Source: Trichoplax adhaerens (lineage: Eukaryota; Placozoa; Uniplacotomia; Trichoplacea; Trichoplacidae). Taken from it: a stretch of 64,000 bases of DNA. The DNA lies in assembly GCF_000150275.1 (NCBI RefSeq), contig NW_002060949.1, positions 5,083,193 to 5,147,192 on the forward strand, in the 5' to 3' direction. Shown piece after piece: positions 1 through 19,916 of the stretch; the first letter of the stretch is position 1, and the number at the start of each line of letters is the position of its first letter. Under the pieces are notes generated by a model. That model was not told where the DNA came from. It worked only from the letters and a program-made list of their open reading frames with translations, and did not search any database. Both the position numbers and the translations under genes were made by a program.

Positions 1-7281
<7,281 letters not shown>

Positions 7282-7672
7282 GGTAATAACAGCAATATTA
7301 CAAATAGGATTCTTGAATAACAGAAAAGGAATGCTCTCCAATCACAACACAACTGGTGGAAAGTCGAGAGCGACTTTTTTTTCAATCGCTCCTTCAATGT
7401 TGTCTGTTAGTAGACTGCACTGTTAATATTTAGAATCAAGTCGATTGAATCGAACAGTCAGTCTTGAAATCTAAGGTATAGTATACTTACTGCTCGCCGA
7501 ATGAACAGCAGATTGATTTGAAATGGGCAAATCCCAGCAATTTGGATGTTATATAGTACCTAAAGTACCGTAAATATCACCTCCTCTTTTTTTGAATTTG
7601 AAAATTCTGGTGGTGCGCTTTGATTGGCTGATTGCGAGGAAAAGGTTACGATACGGTACGGCACGATCCGTG

Positions 7673-7746
7673 ACAGTACAGTACAGTACTGTACTGTACA
7701 GTACTGTACACTCAGGCTCTTTACTGTACACTGTACACTGTACAAT
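7673..7746. repeat. Palindromic GTAC/ACAGTAC array
   Basis: Tandem copies of ACAGTAC run into their own inverted copies. Bases 7676-7699 form a perfect 24-base palindrome, so the strand can fold into a hairpin. A second block (7723-7746) is built of GTACACT units and recurs in inverted orientation at 50093-50116. It lies about 400 bases upstream of the citron kinase start codon. Confidence 0.85.
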
Positions 7747-8370
7747 ATGCACTGTCGTGGACAGATGGACTACAGTACTAAAAGACTGGACTGGATATGC
7801 CTTTAGATGGACAGACGTTTGGCCAACTTTGGTCAACAAATTGTGTCAAACACTTCGTTATGACAGTACTAAATTTAGTATATAGACAGTCGATTCTAAA
7901 TTGATTGATTTTGTGAATGAAGTAATATTACATTGTATTTCATAGGCTGTTAGTAAGCTCTGCTTGGAAGCAGTAACTTTAAACAATAAATGTTATTCAA
8001 ATTAATCAGAGTGATTTAGAAAACAGACTGGGAAAATCCATACTGAGTAACTATTTTTCGCCATTGGGAGGGGGCCTCATCTGCTAGGGAAAGTCCGTCC
8101 ATCCGAGGAGAGTGTCTACTGTCCGATCCAGTCTGGTCTGGTGTACAACTGGACTATAGTCAGTCTGTTAAGTTCATCGAGGTCAGAAGAATTTCTATGG
8201 TTGAGTTTGACTAGGAGACAGACGATGAGAGCAGTATTTTAAACTAAGGAAAAGGAAGAATGATCTCTTCTTCGAAGTATTGTCGCTAGAATTGTAACCA
8301 TAACCGTACACCATATTGTGCAAAACCAAAAGGCAACCTGGCAGCTGGAGCACTGTCGTGTACAGTGCGT

Positions 8371-8587
8371 TAGTCTCCAGCATCTTGTAATTATAGTTTA
8401 CTATATTACAACGATACATTATATTTCAATGCCAATAGGTAGTAAATAAAATAGAATTACAAGATGCCGGAGACTAGTGCACATACAGTAGCTCCATCCA
8501 CCTTACATAAACTTGTTAGGACAGTTTCAGCTAAATATTCTAAGAACTATATGTAAGGGAAGGTGGCGGGGGCTAGTGTACAATGAC
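8371..8587. repeat. Nested inverted repeats, possible fold-back element
   Basis: Bases 8371-8393 and 8454-8476 are inverted copies (21 of 23 positions match) around a 60-base loop. A second pair, 8498-8509 and about 8550-8566, is also inverted, with a 5-base insertion in one arm. The word around GGAGACTAGTGCACA (about 8470) recurs directly as GGGGCTAGTGTACA (about 8570). This resembles a decayed non-coding fold-back or MITE, but no target-site duplication or terminal motif is clear. Confidence 0.45.
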
Positions 8588-9662
8588 CGATGGTCATCAC
8601 GGTTAAGATAAATTAAATTGATCAGCAAAATAGGATAATAGTACAGTCCATACGTGGACGTAGAATGCCATGCGCAATTATACATCAATAAATAACTGCA
8701 TGTCGAGAAGGAATGCATATATCTTTTACTGGTTTTATAGTTAATATGTCAATACACCGGCTTTGCCATTTTGACACTTTACAATGTCAACGTTTTCAAG
8801 TGCTATTGGTATTAAAATAAAATAAATTCATTCAAAGTGTCGATTCCGAAATGTAATGTGTGACACTATCCGTATAAACATATTGGAATTATAAGTTTAT
8901 AATATCGACTAGAACAACAATCCATACAATATTAACTATGACTATGTGCTGAGCATGCTGAGTATAACATTAACTAGTTAATTGATAATGTTATTGTCAC
9001 GGACTACTTCCTCACAAGTTTACAGTACTAGTCTAACGTAAAGTACTGACTTTGAGTTGCTTCTACAGATTACTACCCTAATCTGTCCAAAGATCTAGTC
9101 AGAATAGAGTACTGCTACTATAACGCTTAAGAACTACCCTTCTAAAAGGCTCATATGCTATAATACTGAAACACTGTCAGCAACAATATTTTCTGAAATT
9201 CTATAATTTAGGCAACGCAGTGCCGTAACAGTTATAGATTTATTATCATCAGTCTCATTCGTACTCCGTGGGTGCGGGTTAAGTTAGTACTGTATTAAAG
9301 AAACCATAAATATAATGATTAATCGAATAATGTGCTCGCTATTATATGTTGACAGGTTCTACTTTTAATTACGCATAAAAAATTGGCTTGATGAAAAATG
9401 AAATTGAAAATGATTTCTTTCAAAATTTTAATATACAGTACACCAGATGTATTCGCAAACGTTAAAAATAAATTGCTCACCACCAAGTTGCCTAAATTAC
9501 TATATTAGAAGCTGACAATACAGCCTATAGCTGTTATCATCTCAATCACGCAAAATAGGAATCAGTCAAAGAGGGTAGATAAACAGCTAGTCATCCCCGT
9601 CGTAGCACCAGGTTAAAAGATCGCCATCAGTACTCGTCCGTCAGTATCTTACTTGGTCAATA

Positions 9663-12600
9663 TTACAGCTTGCTACTGATTCGAGATTTTTCATTCTGTC
9701 GAATGACTCGACGTAAAATTTTACCACTAGCAGATTTCGGAATTGACTGGACGAATTCTACGCCACCTCGCAGTTGTTTATACCAAGCTACGTTCTCGGC
9801 TACGTACTTGATAATGTCTTTCGCAGAAAGCGAATCTGAAAAAGTTTCAGTTTATTAGCTAATGCAAAATATCTAAAAATACAAACGTCATAAAATATTA
9901 CCTTTAGAATTTCTTAAAACTACGTAAGCTTTTGGGACTTCTCCTGCCGTTTCATCAGGAATTCCGATTACTGCAGAATCTGCTATTTGTTGATGATCAT
10001 TTAAAATAGCTTCCAATTCAGCAGGTGCAATCTACAAAATGATTTTAAATTAGAATTGATGATATTGACAATATTAACAGCAGCAAAGGCTTAGATTATA
10101 AAATTAGCAATGCTCTCTAAACTAACCTGAAATCCTTTAAATTTAATCAGCTCCTTCAAACGATCTATCACAAATACGTTGCCTTCATTATCATAATACC
10201 CAATATCACCAGTATGAAGCCATCCATTTTTGTCAATAGTATCTGCAGTCGCTTGTGGATTGTTGATGTAGCCTAACATCATTTGCGGTCCCCTGAAGCA
10301 TAATTCTCCAACTTCATTGAGCCCAACGGCTTCACCATTATCAACGTTGATAACCTATTGGGTAATTATCATAAAATTGAGGTAGATTACATGATGCTGA
10401 TGATGTTTGTAATTAATCATTACTATTCTACAGAATTAATCAAAGAATATAATTTAACCTTGCAATCCGTGTTGGGAACTAATTTACCAACTGAACCAAC
10501 TTTATAAGAGTTTAAAAATGCATACACCACCAGTGGGCCTAATTCTGTCATACCATAACCTAAGAATCCATCACATACAGAGAGATGACAAGTAAGTTAT
10601 ATAACGTCATGAATATATGACACGTATAATGATATAGACTTTACTTTATAAATAATTTAAAAATAGCGATTCAACTCTACCTTGATTAAACGTTTGTAAT
10701 TTTAAGCGCTTTTGCAAGTCTTCACCAATTTCTGAGCTAACTGGGGCGCCTCCTGAACTAATGTAGGTTAAACTGGACAAGTTATAATTATCAATCAAAG
10801 GACTTTTAGCTAGAAACAATACCATGGCCGGCACACATAATAATTTAGTGACCTATAATTATGCAGAAGAAAAAAATGCCGTCTGTCTAAAAATCGATAA
10901 GGGATAACGTACTATTTACATTCAATCCATATTCAATCCACTCAAAAACTATAAATACCTTGTACTCTTGGATTGCATTCAGGAATTTCGTATGTATAAA
11001 TTTCGATTGAAGGACTAAGCGACGTCCATTACATAACGTAAACGAAAGTATAGACACCAGACCATATACATGAAATAATGGTAAGACATTTAACAAACAT
11101 TCGTCTTCAGAATCCATATTTAAAGCTCCAATATCACGATGACTAAAGTTCACCATATCAGCTATTAAATTATAATGGGAGAGCATGACACCCTTTGGTA
11201 GCCCAGTAGTACCACTCGAATATAAGATCACGGCAACATCTGATTTAGGGGAAACCTTGAACTTCCTAGGAGCTTTGTTAACCTTGCCGCTACAATATAG
11301 AGAATTTATGGTTATAAGGAGAAGAATCACACGCAAGCATTCCCAAAGGTCATTGTACTGTATGTCTTTATGATAAAAATTCACAATGAACATCCGGATT
11401 TACGCAACTGTGAGGATAACTTTTTGACGCTTTATTAAATAGATTTTAGTTGAATATTAACTTAATGATCTACCACATGAAATAACGCCCCTCATCTACA
11501 AAATCTATATACAGTCATGCTGTACAGTAAAGTATTAGCTTAATATAAAAAAAAGTAGAGTAAATATTTTGGATGTTTTTGCAACGACATTTCATGGAAA
11601 CTTTCATACAGTCATATAGAATGCATGCTATGTTTATGCTATAAGCGAATAAATGAAACAGGGTAAATGAACCTACTTTATGAGATCGAACATAGCTTGA
11701 TAGCTGTTATCACGGATTGGGGGTTTGCCAATAACAATTTTTCTTCTGAAGCTGTAGTTGACTTTTTTAACCGTATTGATACAACTTTCGTGAGTAATTA
11801 TGTATGCCGGTTTCGAATCATTCAGCTGTCTTGCCAATTCATGCTCTGTGAAGATTGGGTTGCAAGTAGTCACGATACCACCTGCAGCTATAACTGCAAA
11901 GAAGCCGATAACAAACTCTAAGCAATTAGGACTTCGGATCATGACTACATCTTTGGGTTGCAATCCTAAACGAATCAGACCAGAGCAACATCTTTCAATC
12001 CGATCTCGCAATTCGCCATAAGTAATTGACTTCGCTTCTTCTTTATCATCATCAATCTATAATTTAAAAGATTAGCAATGTATTTTCACTACGATCAGAA
12101 TCAATGATCAACAATACAGCGGAAACTCTTGTTGTAGACCTCCTTGTAAAATGGAGAAACTAAAAACAAACACAGTCATCATTTCACTAGGTAAAAGGTC
12201 CAATATTCGATACAATGCCAACGGGTATCTATCGTAAAATCGACTGACTACAGTATATCAAATGATGTGCTGTACTTGTATCTATCATTCCCTGAACTTT
12301 TAGCTTAATTGTACAGGTAATCGTATTTGCTTCAACTAATAGAGGCGATTGGAAATTGAAAGATAGCCGGTAAAAATTGTACCCCACCCATCAGTTCTAT
12401 TCTTGTTTTTATATCTATCCTGTATATAATAATCTTATAATCTACTTTTTTTTTTAATTACGTATTCAAAATCATGTCAACAGAGTCGTAATTTCTATCT
12501 AGGAGTGATGATGATGAGTGGAGAATGTTGATGAATAAATTATCTTACGCGTATTCTCTACTTTTGTGCAAGACTGGTGAATTTTTGAGCAAGACATTTT

Positions 12601-12751
12601 TACGATAGGAGCTACGACAGTAGCTACAGAACCGATCAAACCTTACCAGGGCAATTCGATTATAATATTGATCGCAATTTCTGAAGATAAATTGGTAAAA
12701 GTCTATGTTGTCAGGTATGTGAATGTTGCCAAGAGTACTAGAAATGTACAT
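9663..12751 (-). CDS. 4-coumarate-CoA-ligase/luciferase-like acyl-CoA synthetase, peroxisomal
   Basis: ANL-superfamily adenylate-forming enzyme. It activates a carboxylic acid with ATP and then forms the CoA thioester; the acid cannot be told from sequence. Eight exons (complement): 12647-12751, 11677-12056, 10959-11289, 10681-10852, 10459-10559, 10127-10354, 9902-10031, 9663-9835. They total 1,620 bases, 539 residues, normal for 4CL. Motifs: [15 protein letters not shown] (about 186-200, P-loop A3), GYGMTE (about 330-335), GWLHTGD (about 407-413), [11 protein letters not shown] (hinge, about 426-436) and PKSASGK with catalytic Lys about 521. The protein ends SKL, a canonical PTS1, so a peroxisomal matrix location is expected. 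The start at 12751 gives MYISSTLGN; the frame stays open a few codons upstream without another ATG. The 5' end faces slingshot. Alternatives within the family are a medium-chain acyl-CoA synthetase or an insect luciferase-like paralogue. Confidence 0.93.
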
Positions 12752-13501
12752 CGTTGTTGCCAAAGGTGCTGGAAAAAAAAAATGCCAAATCAGAACTTTC
12801 GGTCGTAACAGATTACTACCAATGTTATTACTACCTGGTGTTCTATACTACTGTATACTGAAACTTCTTTCTTCAGCCTCCACATGTGACATTAGTTTTG
12901 CAAAGGACAAGATCACGAGACTGGGAGACTACTGAAAGAAGTTCCAGTACTGTCTATACTAGTAGCCGTAAAGCAATCGGAAGAGGCATACTGTAGCACT
13001 ACCAAAAGATAATAATAATGCGCCGTCTATTACAGTACAGGGAGTATCATTGATCAAGGGGACCGCCAGTTACGAGCAAAAATCATATCACTATGCTCCA
13101 CCAGACAGATTGCCACTGCTGTTTTGGGCGACTTCTTCTTCTCCTAGCTATCATGACAGCATTACCCACAAGCAAGAATTTTTAGTCTACTCGTCAAAGT
13201 ATAGTATCCAAGATTCTCGTTTAGTCGTTTCTGACTAGAGAAAGCTTTAGGCGAAAGCCATATCTAAGCCCTTAGCGATCAAAATCGAGGTACAGTATAG
13301 TGTAGAAGCCCTTGGATGGCATCGAGAGAAAACAGTGTATTTCTACTCCTATGTTATTCAAATGAGTTAGACAGGATCGAATAAAATGGCCGGCAGGGAC
13401 ATTTTTAGTATCCTGGACTCAACAATGGCTGAACCATGGACATCAACCTTGGCATTGCAGTTAGGGTTGACTTTGGAAGGCACTACTAAAATATAAAATA
13501 G

Positions 13502-13698
13502 ACTGGCAACATGGAGCACTGTAGTCATGGACTAGCAATAGAGTCTATCGCTACTAGCCCTACTAAAAAAAAAGATACTGGAAGCATTGAGTATTGCAGT
13601 CATGCGAATAGTCTATCACTACTAGCACTACTAAAACAAAAAAATACTGGCAGCATTGAGTACTGTAATCATGGACTACCAATAGTCTATCATGCCCT
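13502..13698. repeat. Diverged tandem repeat, about 70-75 bp unit
   Basis: Three head-to-tail copies start at 13502, 13577 and 13646. Each opens with ACTGGCAnCAT or a close variant, followed by GAGnActGnAnTCATG, GTCTATC and CTACTAaaA. The third copy is incomplete. The small open frames on both strands here only reflect the repeat. Confidence 0.75.
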
Positions 13699-14128
13699 GG
13701 CATACATGTCAAAATAAATAAATAAATCACTATTTTTTGCCTTAAAAGCACTACTAATCTACTGTATGGGAATATTCAAGGCAGCATCCATTGTATAGGA
13801 TTGACTGCACTGCCCATTTACACCGTAATGTACAGTAGTACTATACTGTAGCAGTTGAGGGTAAAGTGTACTTTTATAGGCAAGATTTCCTAAAACGCCT
13901 AATCAATCCATTGAAGGAGGGCCGCCTGCTTGCATTAAATAGTTCTGAACTGCCCCATTTGACCTAAATTGTCCCCCAAAAAGGGAAAAAAGAAGAATGA
14001 AAGGCATTTGGTCCAAAAGAAGGCTATGCCATAGCCTAAAAAGTCAACACTGATACCGACTACAAGGTTGTATCGAGAGAGACAACAAGAGATACTGCCC
14101 AGTGGAAGTCAGAACCGAGAAGAGAGAG

Positions 14129-14146
14129 AAAAAAAAAAAAAAAAAA
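14129..14146 (+). repeat. Poly-A tract (18 A)
   Basis: An uninterrupted run of 18 A preceded by an AGAGAGAG stretch. There is no retrotransposon body or coding remnant beside it, so I treat it as a simple homopolymer. Confidence 0.8.
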
Positions 14147-14539
14147 TTGGCAATGTCCTTATTCTCGATACGAAGACACCACCAGGCTAAGCCCAATCAA
14201 TGTCCGCAAAACTCTACAGTATGTTTTCAATAAGAACGACCATTTTAAATAAATATCTTTTCACGATGGTTATTAAACTATCTCTTGATAAAATCACTCT
14301 TTCGATTGTGCTTGTAAAACCTTTCATTATCAACCTAACGCGCTTTCAAAGAAATAGACCGACAGTGTAGTGGATATCTATGGATAGCAATGGTTTATAT
14401 CTAGCATTTTTTCTTCTTATTTCTACTCTTGTAGCATCTTGACGCCAACGATGGGCAAATCACTGACAGGTGAATAATGCATTATTAATTCTAATCGTCA
14501 ATTGAACTCTTTCTTTACCCATCCAGGACTATTTCGTCT

Positions 14540-17500
14540 ATGGCGTTAAACTATTTTTGTACCTTGATCGATATGTAGAACAGTACCGATAGTAACCCTA
14601 AGTTAGTCATACATAGACATGCGCTATTTTCTACCAATTCTTAAAAATAGCTTAGGATCATGATGCTAATACAATCATTTCCCCCCAAAATTTATCTTTG
14701 TTGTAAATCGTTCATAGGAAGAATTTTTATAGTAACTAGATGTTGTTAAATTGAAATTTAAAGCCGCTCATCTTCAAATCTATTTATCTATCATAGCGTG
14801 GAACATTACTGTGCAATCAAAGGAATCGCTGTTCGTGTTCATGGCAGCCCTCGCCAACCAATCAACGAAAAAGAAGGTAGACTAAAGTTGATTATATTGA
14901 ATAAGAAGGAAAAATATCCACATGCACCAATACGGTGCTTTAAGTAGATGAGTTTATGTTGATTAATATTGAATGAAACACCGGAAAGAAAGCCATTGGT
15001 GCACTATTATTAGATAGATTGTAGAAACGATCGTGTCTATCATACAGGATACCAATGCAGCATTTCACAAATATACCCACAAGTAAATGGCATTGATTTG
15101 CCCAATGTAAATTGTAGTAATTGCTCATTACTGCTTTTGAATAGGGTAGCAGAAAATGCACATTTGAAAAAAAATGGCTCTTATTCATACTTTGATACAA
15201 TAACATTATAGACGTAGAGATAGAAGGTTTAATGTAGCCTATTTTGCCTAGTTTGCCCTGATCGAGCATAGTATACAACGAATGGATTAGCGCTAGTCCA
15301 ACGCTGATTACCTTGCTTACTTGTACTGTAATAGAAATGTAATAATACAGTATCAATCTCAATCTTGATACATGTATGGATACATTATGTTAAAATTTCC
15401 AACAAATTAATCATCTACATTGAAATCGATAATCAATTTGACGTGGCACTACGTAATTGTACTTTTCGTTGATGCCTTTCTAAAGTATATATATACATCC
15501 CCATCAGTATGACAGAAACATACAGTACTATACAGTTATATCAATTAAATAAACTACATAATGACCATTTCACACATCAAAAAAACATCTTCACATATAT
15601 CAAATTGCCTTAATTACCTTGAGACAATACAGAAAGATCCATTGACATTCCGATGACTAGATATAGTACAGTAGACTATCACTATACAGTATCAATCTGC
15701 AATTACGATATAGAAACTTTACTCTTTTATTGTTTACAGTAAAAGCGTTCCTACGCCATTTTAAGTTATTTTGCATCTGTCCCGTCAATCAAGACTATTT
15801 TCTCAATAATTAACGAGATGAAAATATTCAAAAACATTTTGTTTAGGATGACACTTAGATTATTCAAAACCATTAAATCGTTATCCATGTTCAATTCCAT
15901 GAACTGTACTGTACAATATTTAACATGAAACGATTCCAAATGGCTACTGGTTATCGCTGATATTGCGACATAAACAATTTAGATGCTTTTCAGTTAGTTC
16001 ATGCTTCATTTACAGTATTTTATTTTTCTTCTTATGATTTTTCCTAATCATATAAGAACGCGAAAAATTTTCATAAGTAGACATTATAACGCGAGTAATC
16101 GACTACTATATCGATAATCCTATGTAATTTTGAAATACAAACATTTTCTTTGATTATTCCTATTTTAGCAGGCGATATTCAACACCATTTACGCGTTATA
16201 TCTGAGACAGTAAGACCTAAGGACTCAATTACCCTAGTAAGAAAGAAACTTTTATTTCTGTCGACAATAAAAAACGATATCTTTAATTCTTATGTTGTCA
16301 AAAATTTTTTAAAATGATCGTATTTCGGTATCATTGCTGTTGTATTGTTACTATCAAATGAAAAGAAGTACAGTAGTTACTATACCAGTATTGAAGGTTT
16401 CAGCTATAACTTCATCGTTTAAACCTGCGCATTTTGCTAAATAAGTCATCTATTTTACATTTTTATACAGGCAGTCAAATTAGAATGCCTACTATCAACT
16501 AGAACGAGATACCTAACTGTGGTATCAATTACTGATATCGACAATACAGAAGAAAACGCTCTGTTAGGTTTTGACTGGGATGAAACGTATGTCTCATTAG
16601 CAATGATATTAATTAATTAATTATATAATCGAATTCATCGTAATTAATGCGAAATCCTCACTGAAATGATCTACCTATGGATAATAGATAGATTAATCTA
16701 TATAAATCTACACTTTATTATAAAACAGTTCTGATGAAGCCACTTTAGGAATGGTCCTTCCAGTTTATGCTGATACATCAATTGTCCTTGATGGCGACGG
16801 GTGAGTAGAACCCAAGCATCCGTTCTTGTAATCCTCAGTTGCATGCGTTACATTGCTTTGATACATCACTACGTAAGCAACTAATTAAATCCTAATCATT
16901 CGAATTAATTGATAATCCTTTCTCATCTTTAATATTTCATACCCTTTTTTAGAGGTTTTGTAGTAACTTCAGATTATCGCAAACATACTTTCAAGCCTGT
17001 ATCAGTGCAATCAATGTGGTTAGCTTTAAACTTATTGTTATTAACTTCAAAGATAAAATTTCAATTTGACCTACCTGTAACACTGTATCTTGATACAAGT
17101 CTTTGATTAACGTAGGAGCGCTTTACAGACGTTGAATAAGAATGTAGAAAATGCAAGATATAACAATTTTTTTGCTGAAGGTACTTCACATACTTGGATT
17201 AACCATTACGTAAAAGAAATTAATAGTTCGCCAAAGGCCATTATTGAATGGAATGCACTTGATATCGAATCTAAAACTAATTTTGACGCCAAAATAGATT
17301 CTGAACTGTAAGTATTTTGAGCTGTGAATTAAAAATCGAATCCTTTATAGTGATAATTTAATTAAACTTGTTAAATCTATAGGGATCAATCAAAGTTAGC
17401 TGCCACACGAAATCTAATTAAGGTCAATTTACGAGATGTAAGCTTTGCTTTAATACTTCAATGATAATACGAGTACCTTAGTACTATTAGATGATATTTT

Positions 17501-19916
17501 ACCATTGGCATTACAGATTATGGCGCATGTAGATATAGAAGAAATAACTAGTAAACAGGTAATCATGTAATCTCCGGTACATTGTAAATGACTTCTGTTT
17601 AAGCAATGATACTGCAATATATTCAAAAAATCTAAAATTATGTCTATAAATTGTTAACGTTTTTATTTATTCACTTAACAGATACGGTCATTACTAGAAG
17701 AAAGAATACAAATGAAGCTTACTGAATTCAAGGAATTCATTGATGAATGTATGATTGTTATCTTACGACAAATGGATTCAGCATCTGAAATACTGCCTTA
17801 CCTATATTTGGTAAATTGCTGATTTATCTTCTTTAAAATAAATTTATCAAGCACTTTAAGAGAAAAAAGCTTATATTTTTTAATACTCTATTTTAGGGTT
17901 CAGAATGGAATGCTGCTAATATCGACGAGCTAAAAAATAAAGGGTAAGTAACCGTTAAATTTTAAAGATATAATGTTTCATGATAACGTCGTTTTATTAT
18001 AGAATTTAACCTGGAGCATCTGTTGGGATGCGTAAAATATTAGTTACTTGCGCAAATTGACATTGTTTAATTTTAAGTTATTGTTTTATACTTATAGTAT
18101 TAAATACATTTTAAATATCACTTGTGAAGTCGATAACTTTTTTCCAAATCAGTTTTCCTATATGAATATCAGGTAATTAAAACATTCCTATGCTGTCTAT
18201 ACTAACGTAATCGTAAAGGTCTTTTAATAATGATTGTATCATTGTATGAGTAGAGTTGTCGATAAAGAAACAACAGATCTAATAACAAATTGGGACAAGA
18301 CTTATAAATTTATCAAAGGTGCAAGGTAAGTGGCTAATAAAATTTTTTTGCAAGAATTTGGCCTGACAGATCTATTTATTGATAGGAATAATAGCTCAAA
18401 AGTACTGGTTCATTGTAAAATGGGAGTTAGCAGGTCTGCTTCAACGGTAAAGTCTGATTTAAGCCATTTTATCAAATATTAAAGTTTTAAGCATAGAACA
18501 TTAACTTAATTCATTGCTTCATGAGTAGGTCATAGCTTATGTTATGAAGGAATATAAGTGGCCCTTAGAGACCGCCTTACAACATGTGAAAAGCTGTCGC
18601 AATTGCATTAATCCTAATCCGGGCTTTTACAATCAATTGATTACTTATGAAGGCTTAATAAAAGCAGGGTAATGTAATTAGAATTAAACTTTAAACCTTG
18701 AAAATAAATTGACTTAACTGCAACAACTCTTGGTCTCTCTAACTAACATTTTTACTATGGACGTAGGCGCCTTCGCCACAGTCATTTATGGAGGAAGAGA
18801 TCATACTCTGATACCTCTATTAAGCAGTTAATTTCCTTTCGTCGGAGTCAAATGACCAAGAAAGCACCTATAACAGAGCAAAATGATGAATCGGGCCAAA
18901 CCCAATGTAAAGATACTGCATCAACGAAAGCAAATGAAGATACAGACTTTATCTCATTTTACTCATGTGTTTCTTGCTTGATAAGTGAGTATCAAATTAA
19001 GAATGATAGGAAAAAGGAGAAAAATATAAAGAAATCACTTCATCGTAAGGGCCGTAATCTGCAAAATCGCATACAAGCACCTAGGCCGGTAAAATCAAAT
19101 CCCAACCTAGGTAGTTTAGCAAACGATTATAGTCAAGCATATGATCAGATTACATCAAGTGCATCGATTGACACATCATTTGATAGTCACCCAGAAGGAT
19201 TTGACAAGCATACTTTAGCCGAAGGTAATTTATCTAATGATACCGTCGCCATTAACGAATCAAAATTGGGCGCATCTCCAACTATTGTACTTAGACATAA
19301 ACAGGAGGAAGATTGTTGTAGTTCGACAAAAATGTTATACGAAGTGAAGTCTAAAGGAGACAACGAAACACATTCCAATAAAACAATGAACAAATCGAAT
19401 AAAAGAGAAGGATCGAAGGTAAAAGGGATCAAGAACTTTTTAGAAGGTATATCTAAAGGCTGGCAGGCTTCAAAAGCTATATTGCGTCAAAATAGCAGTA
19501 AGTCCCCTGTAAGCAAAAGTGAAGAACATAAATTTGATGAAGATAGAATATCACCAAATCCTAAAATTAATTCGTCAACAGAGAGTGAGCGGGATAATTA
19601 CGTCGATCACACTCTCGATAAGCTGATTGTATCACCTGAGGCTGACCGTGAAAATGATGTTGAAGAATTGAAATTCAATGTATCAGTTAAGGAATTAACT
19701 TTGGAATTAGAATCAGCTCACATGCAATCATTAAATAATTCTTCACTTAATACGTCAAAAAGTTCTATTCAGAATCTTGGCATCACAAGCACTGCTGAAA
19801 CTAAGAACGATGCCAACGATGATGAGACTTGTCCTAAGAATGAATTACAGCGCAGTTCCGGCTACATAAGGAATATCGTTGAAAAATTCGAATCGAGCGA
19901 CTGCCAAGCAAATTAA
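14540..19916 (+). CDS. SSH: Slingshot-type protein phosphatase (cofilin phosphatase)
   Basis: Dephosphorylates ADF/cofilin, re-activating actin severing; acts in the cytoplasm on F-actin. Exons: 14540-14574 (tentative, MALNYF start), 14797-14876, 16169-16236, 16471-16586, 16729-16800, 16953-17018, 17116-17307, 17383-17437, 17517-17558, 17682-17810, 17897-17943, 18098-18172, 18254-18325, 18386-18446, 18529-18668 and 18782-19916. Total 2,385 bases, 794 residues. The slingshot N-terminal region includes GDIQHHLRVI, LDGDGGFVVTS and FKPVSVQSMWSALQ. A DEK-C-like segment follows (about 215-270), then a dual-specificity phosphatase domain (about 270-400). Catalytic loop HCKMGVSRSAST has Cys about 360 and Arg about 366, with general acid Asp about 329. 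LWRKRSYSDTS matches the LWR segment that follows the catalytic domain in the family. The roughly 380-residue tail, encoded by one exon, is Ser/Lys-rich and not recognisable. The first coding exon rests only on frame and splice signals; the rest is secure. Confidence 0.92.

Larger units (their letters stand above)
7282..9662. other. Spacer between citron kinase start and acyl-CoA synthetase 3' end
   Basis: No gene seen. It holds the upstream/promoter region of citron kinase (just right of 7281), a GTAC palindromic array at about 7673-7746, and inverted and direct repeats at about 8371-8587. Open frames here (for example across 7549-7885 on both strands) are by-products of the palindromic repeat. 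They show no recognisable domain. Confidence 0.6.
12752..14539. other. Divergent spacer between acyl-CoA synthetase and slingshot
   Basis: About 1.8 kb between two divergently transcribed genes, so it should hold both promoters. I see no coding exon. It contains several TACAGTA/TACTGTA words (for example about 13030 and 13830-13850), a short tandem repeat at 13502-13698 and an 18-base A tract at 14129-14146. Confidence 0.55.

Noticed and set aside
7549-7885. Overlapping 60-97 residue open frames on both strands
   Set aside because: They arise from the palindromic GTAC array, which lacks stop codons in several frames. No domain, and unlikely codon content.
14940-15362. 140-residue open frame on the minus strand
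   Set aside because: Lies inside a slingshot intron and has no family motif. It is long for AT-rich DNA but composition is hydrophobic and unpatterned, so I do not call it a gene.
18771-18781. Earlier AG acceptor for the last slingshot exon
   Set aside because: Using the GTAG at about 18767 puts a stop codon in frame after 21 codons. The next AG (exon from 18782) restores the conserved LWR segment and joins the long tail frame.
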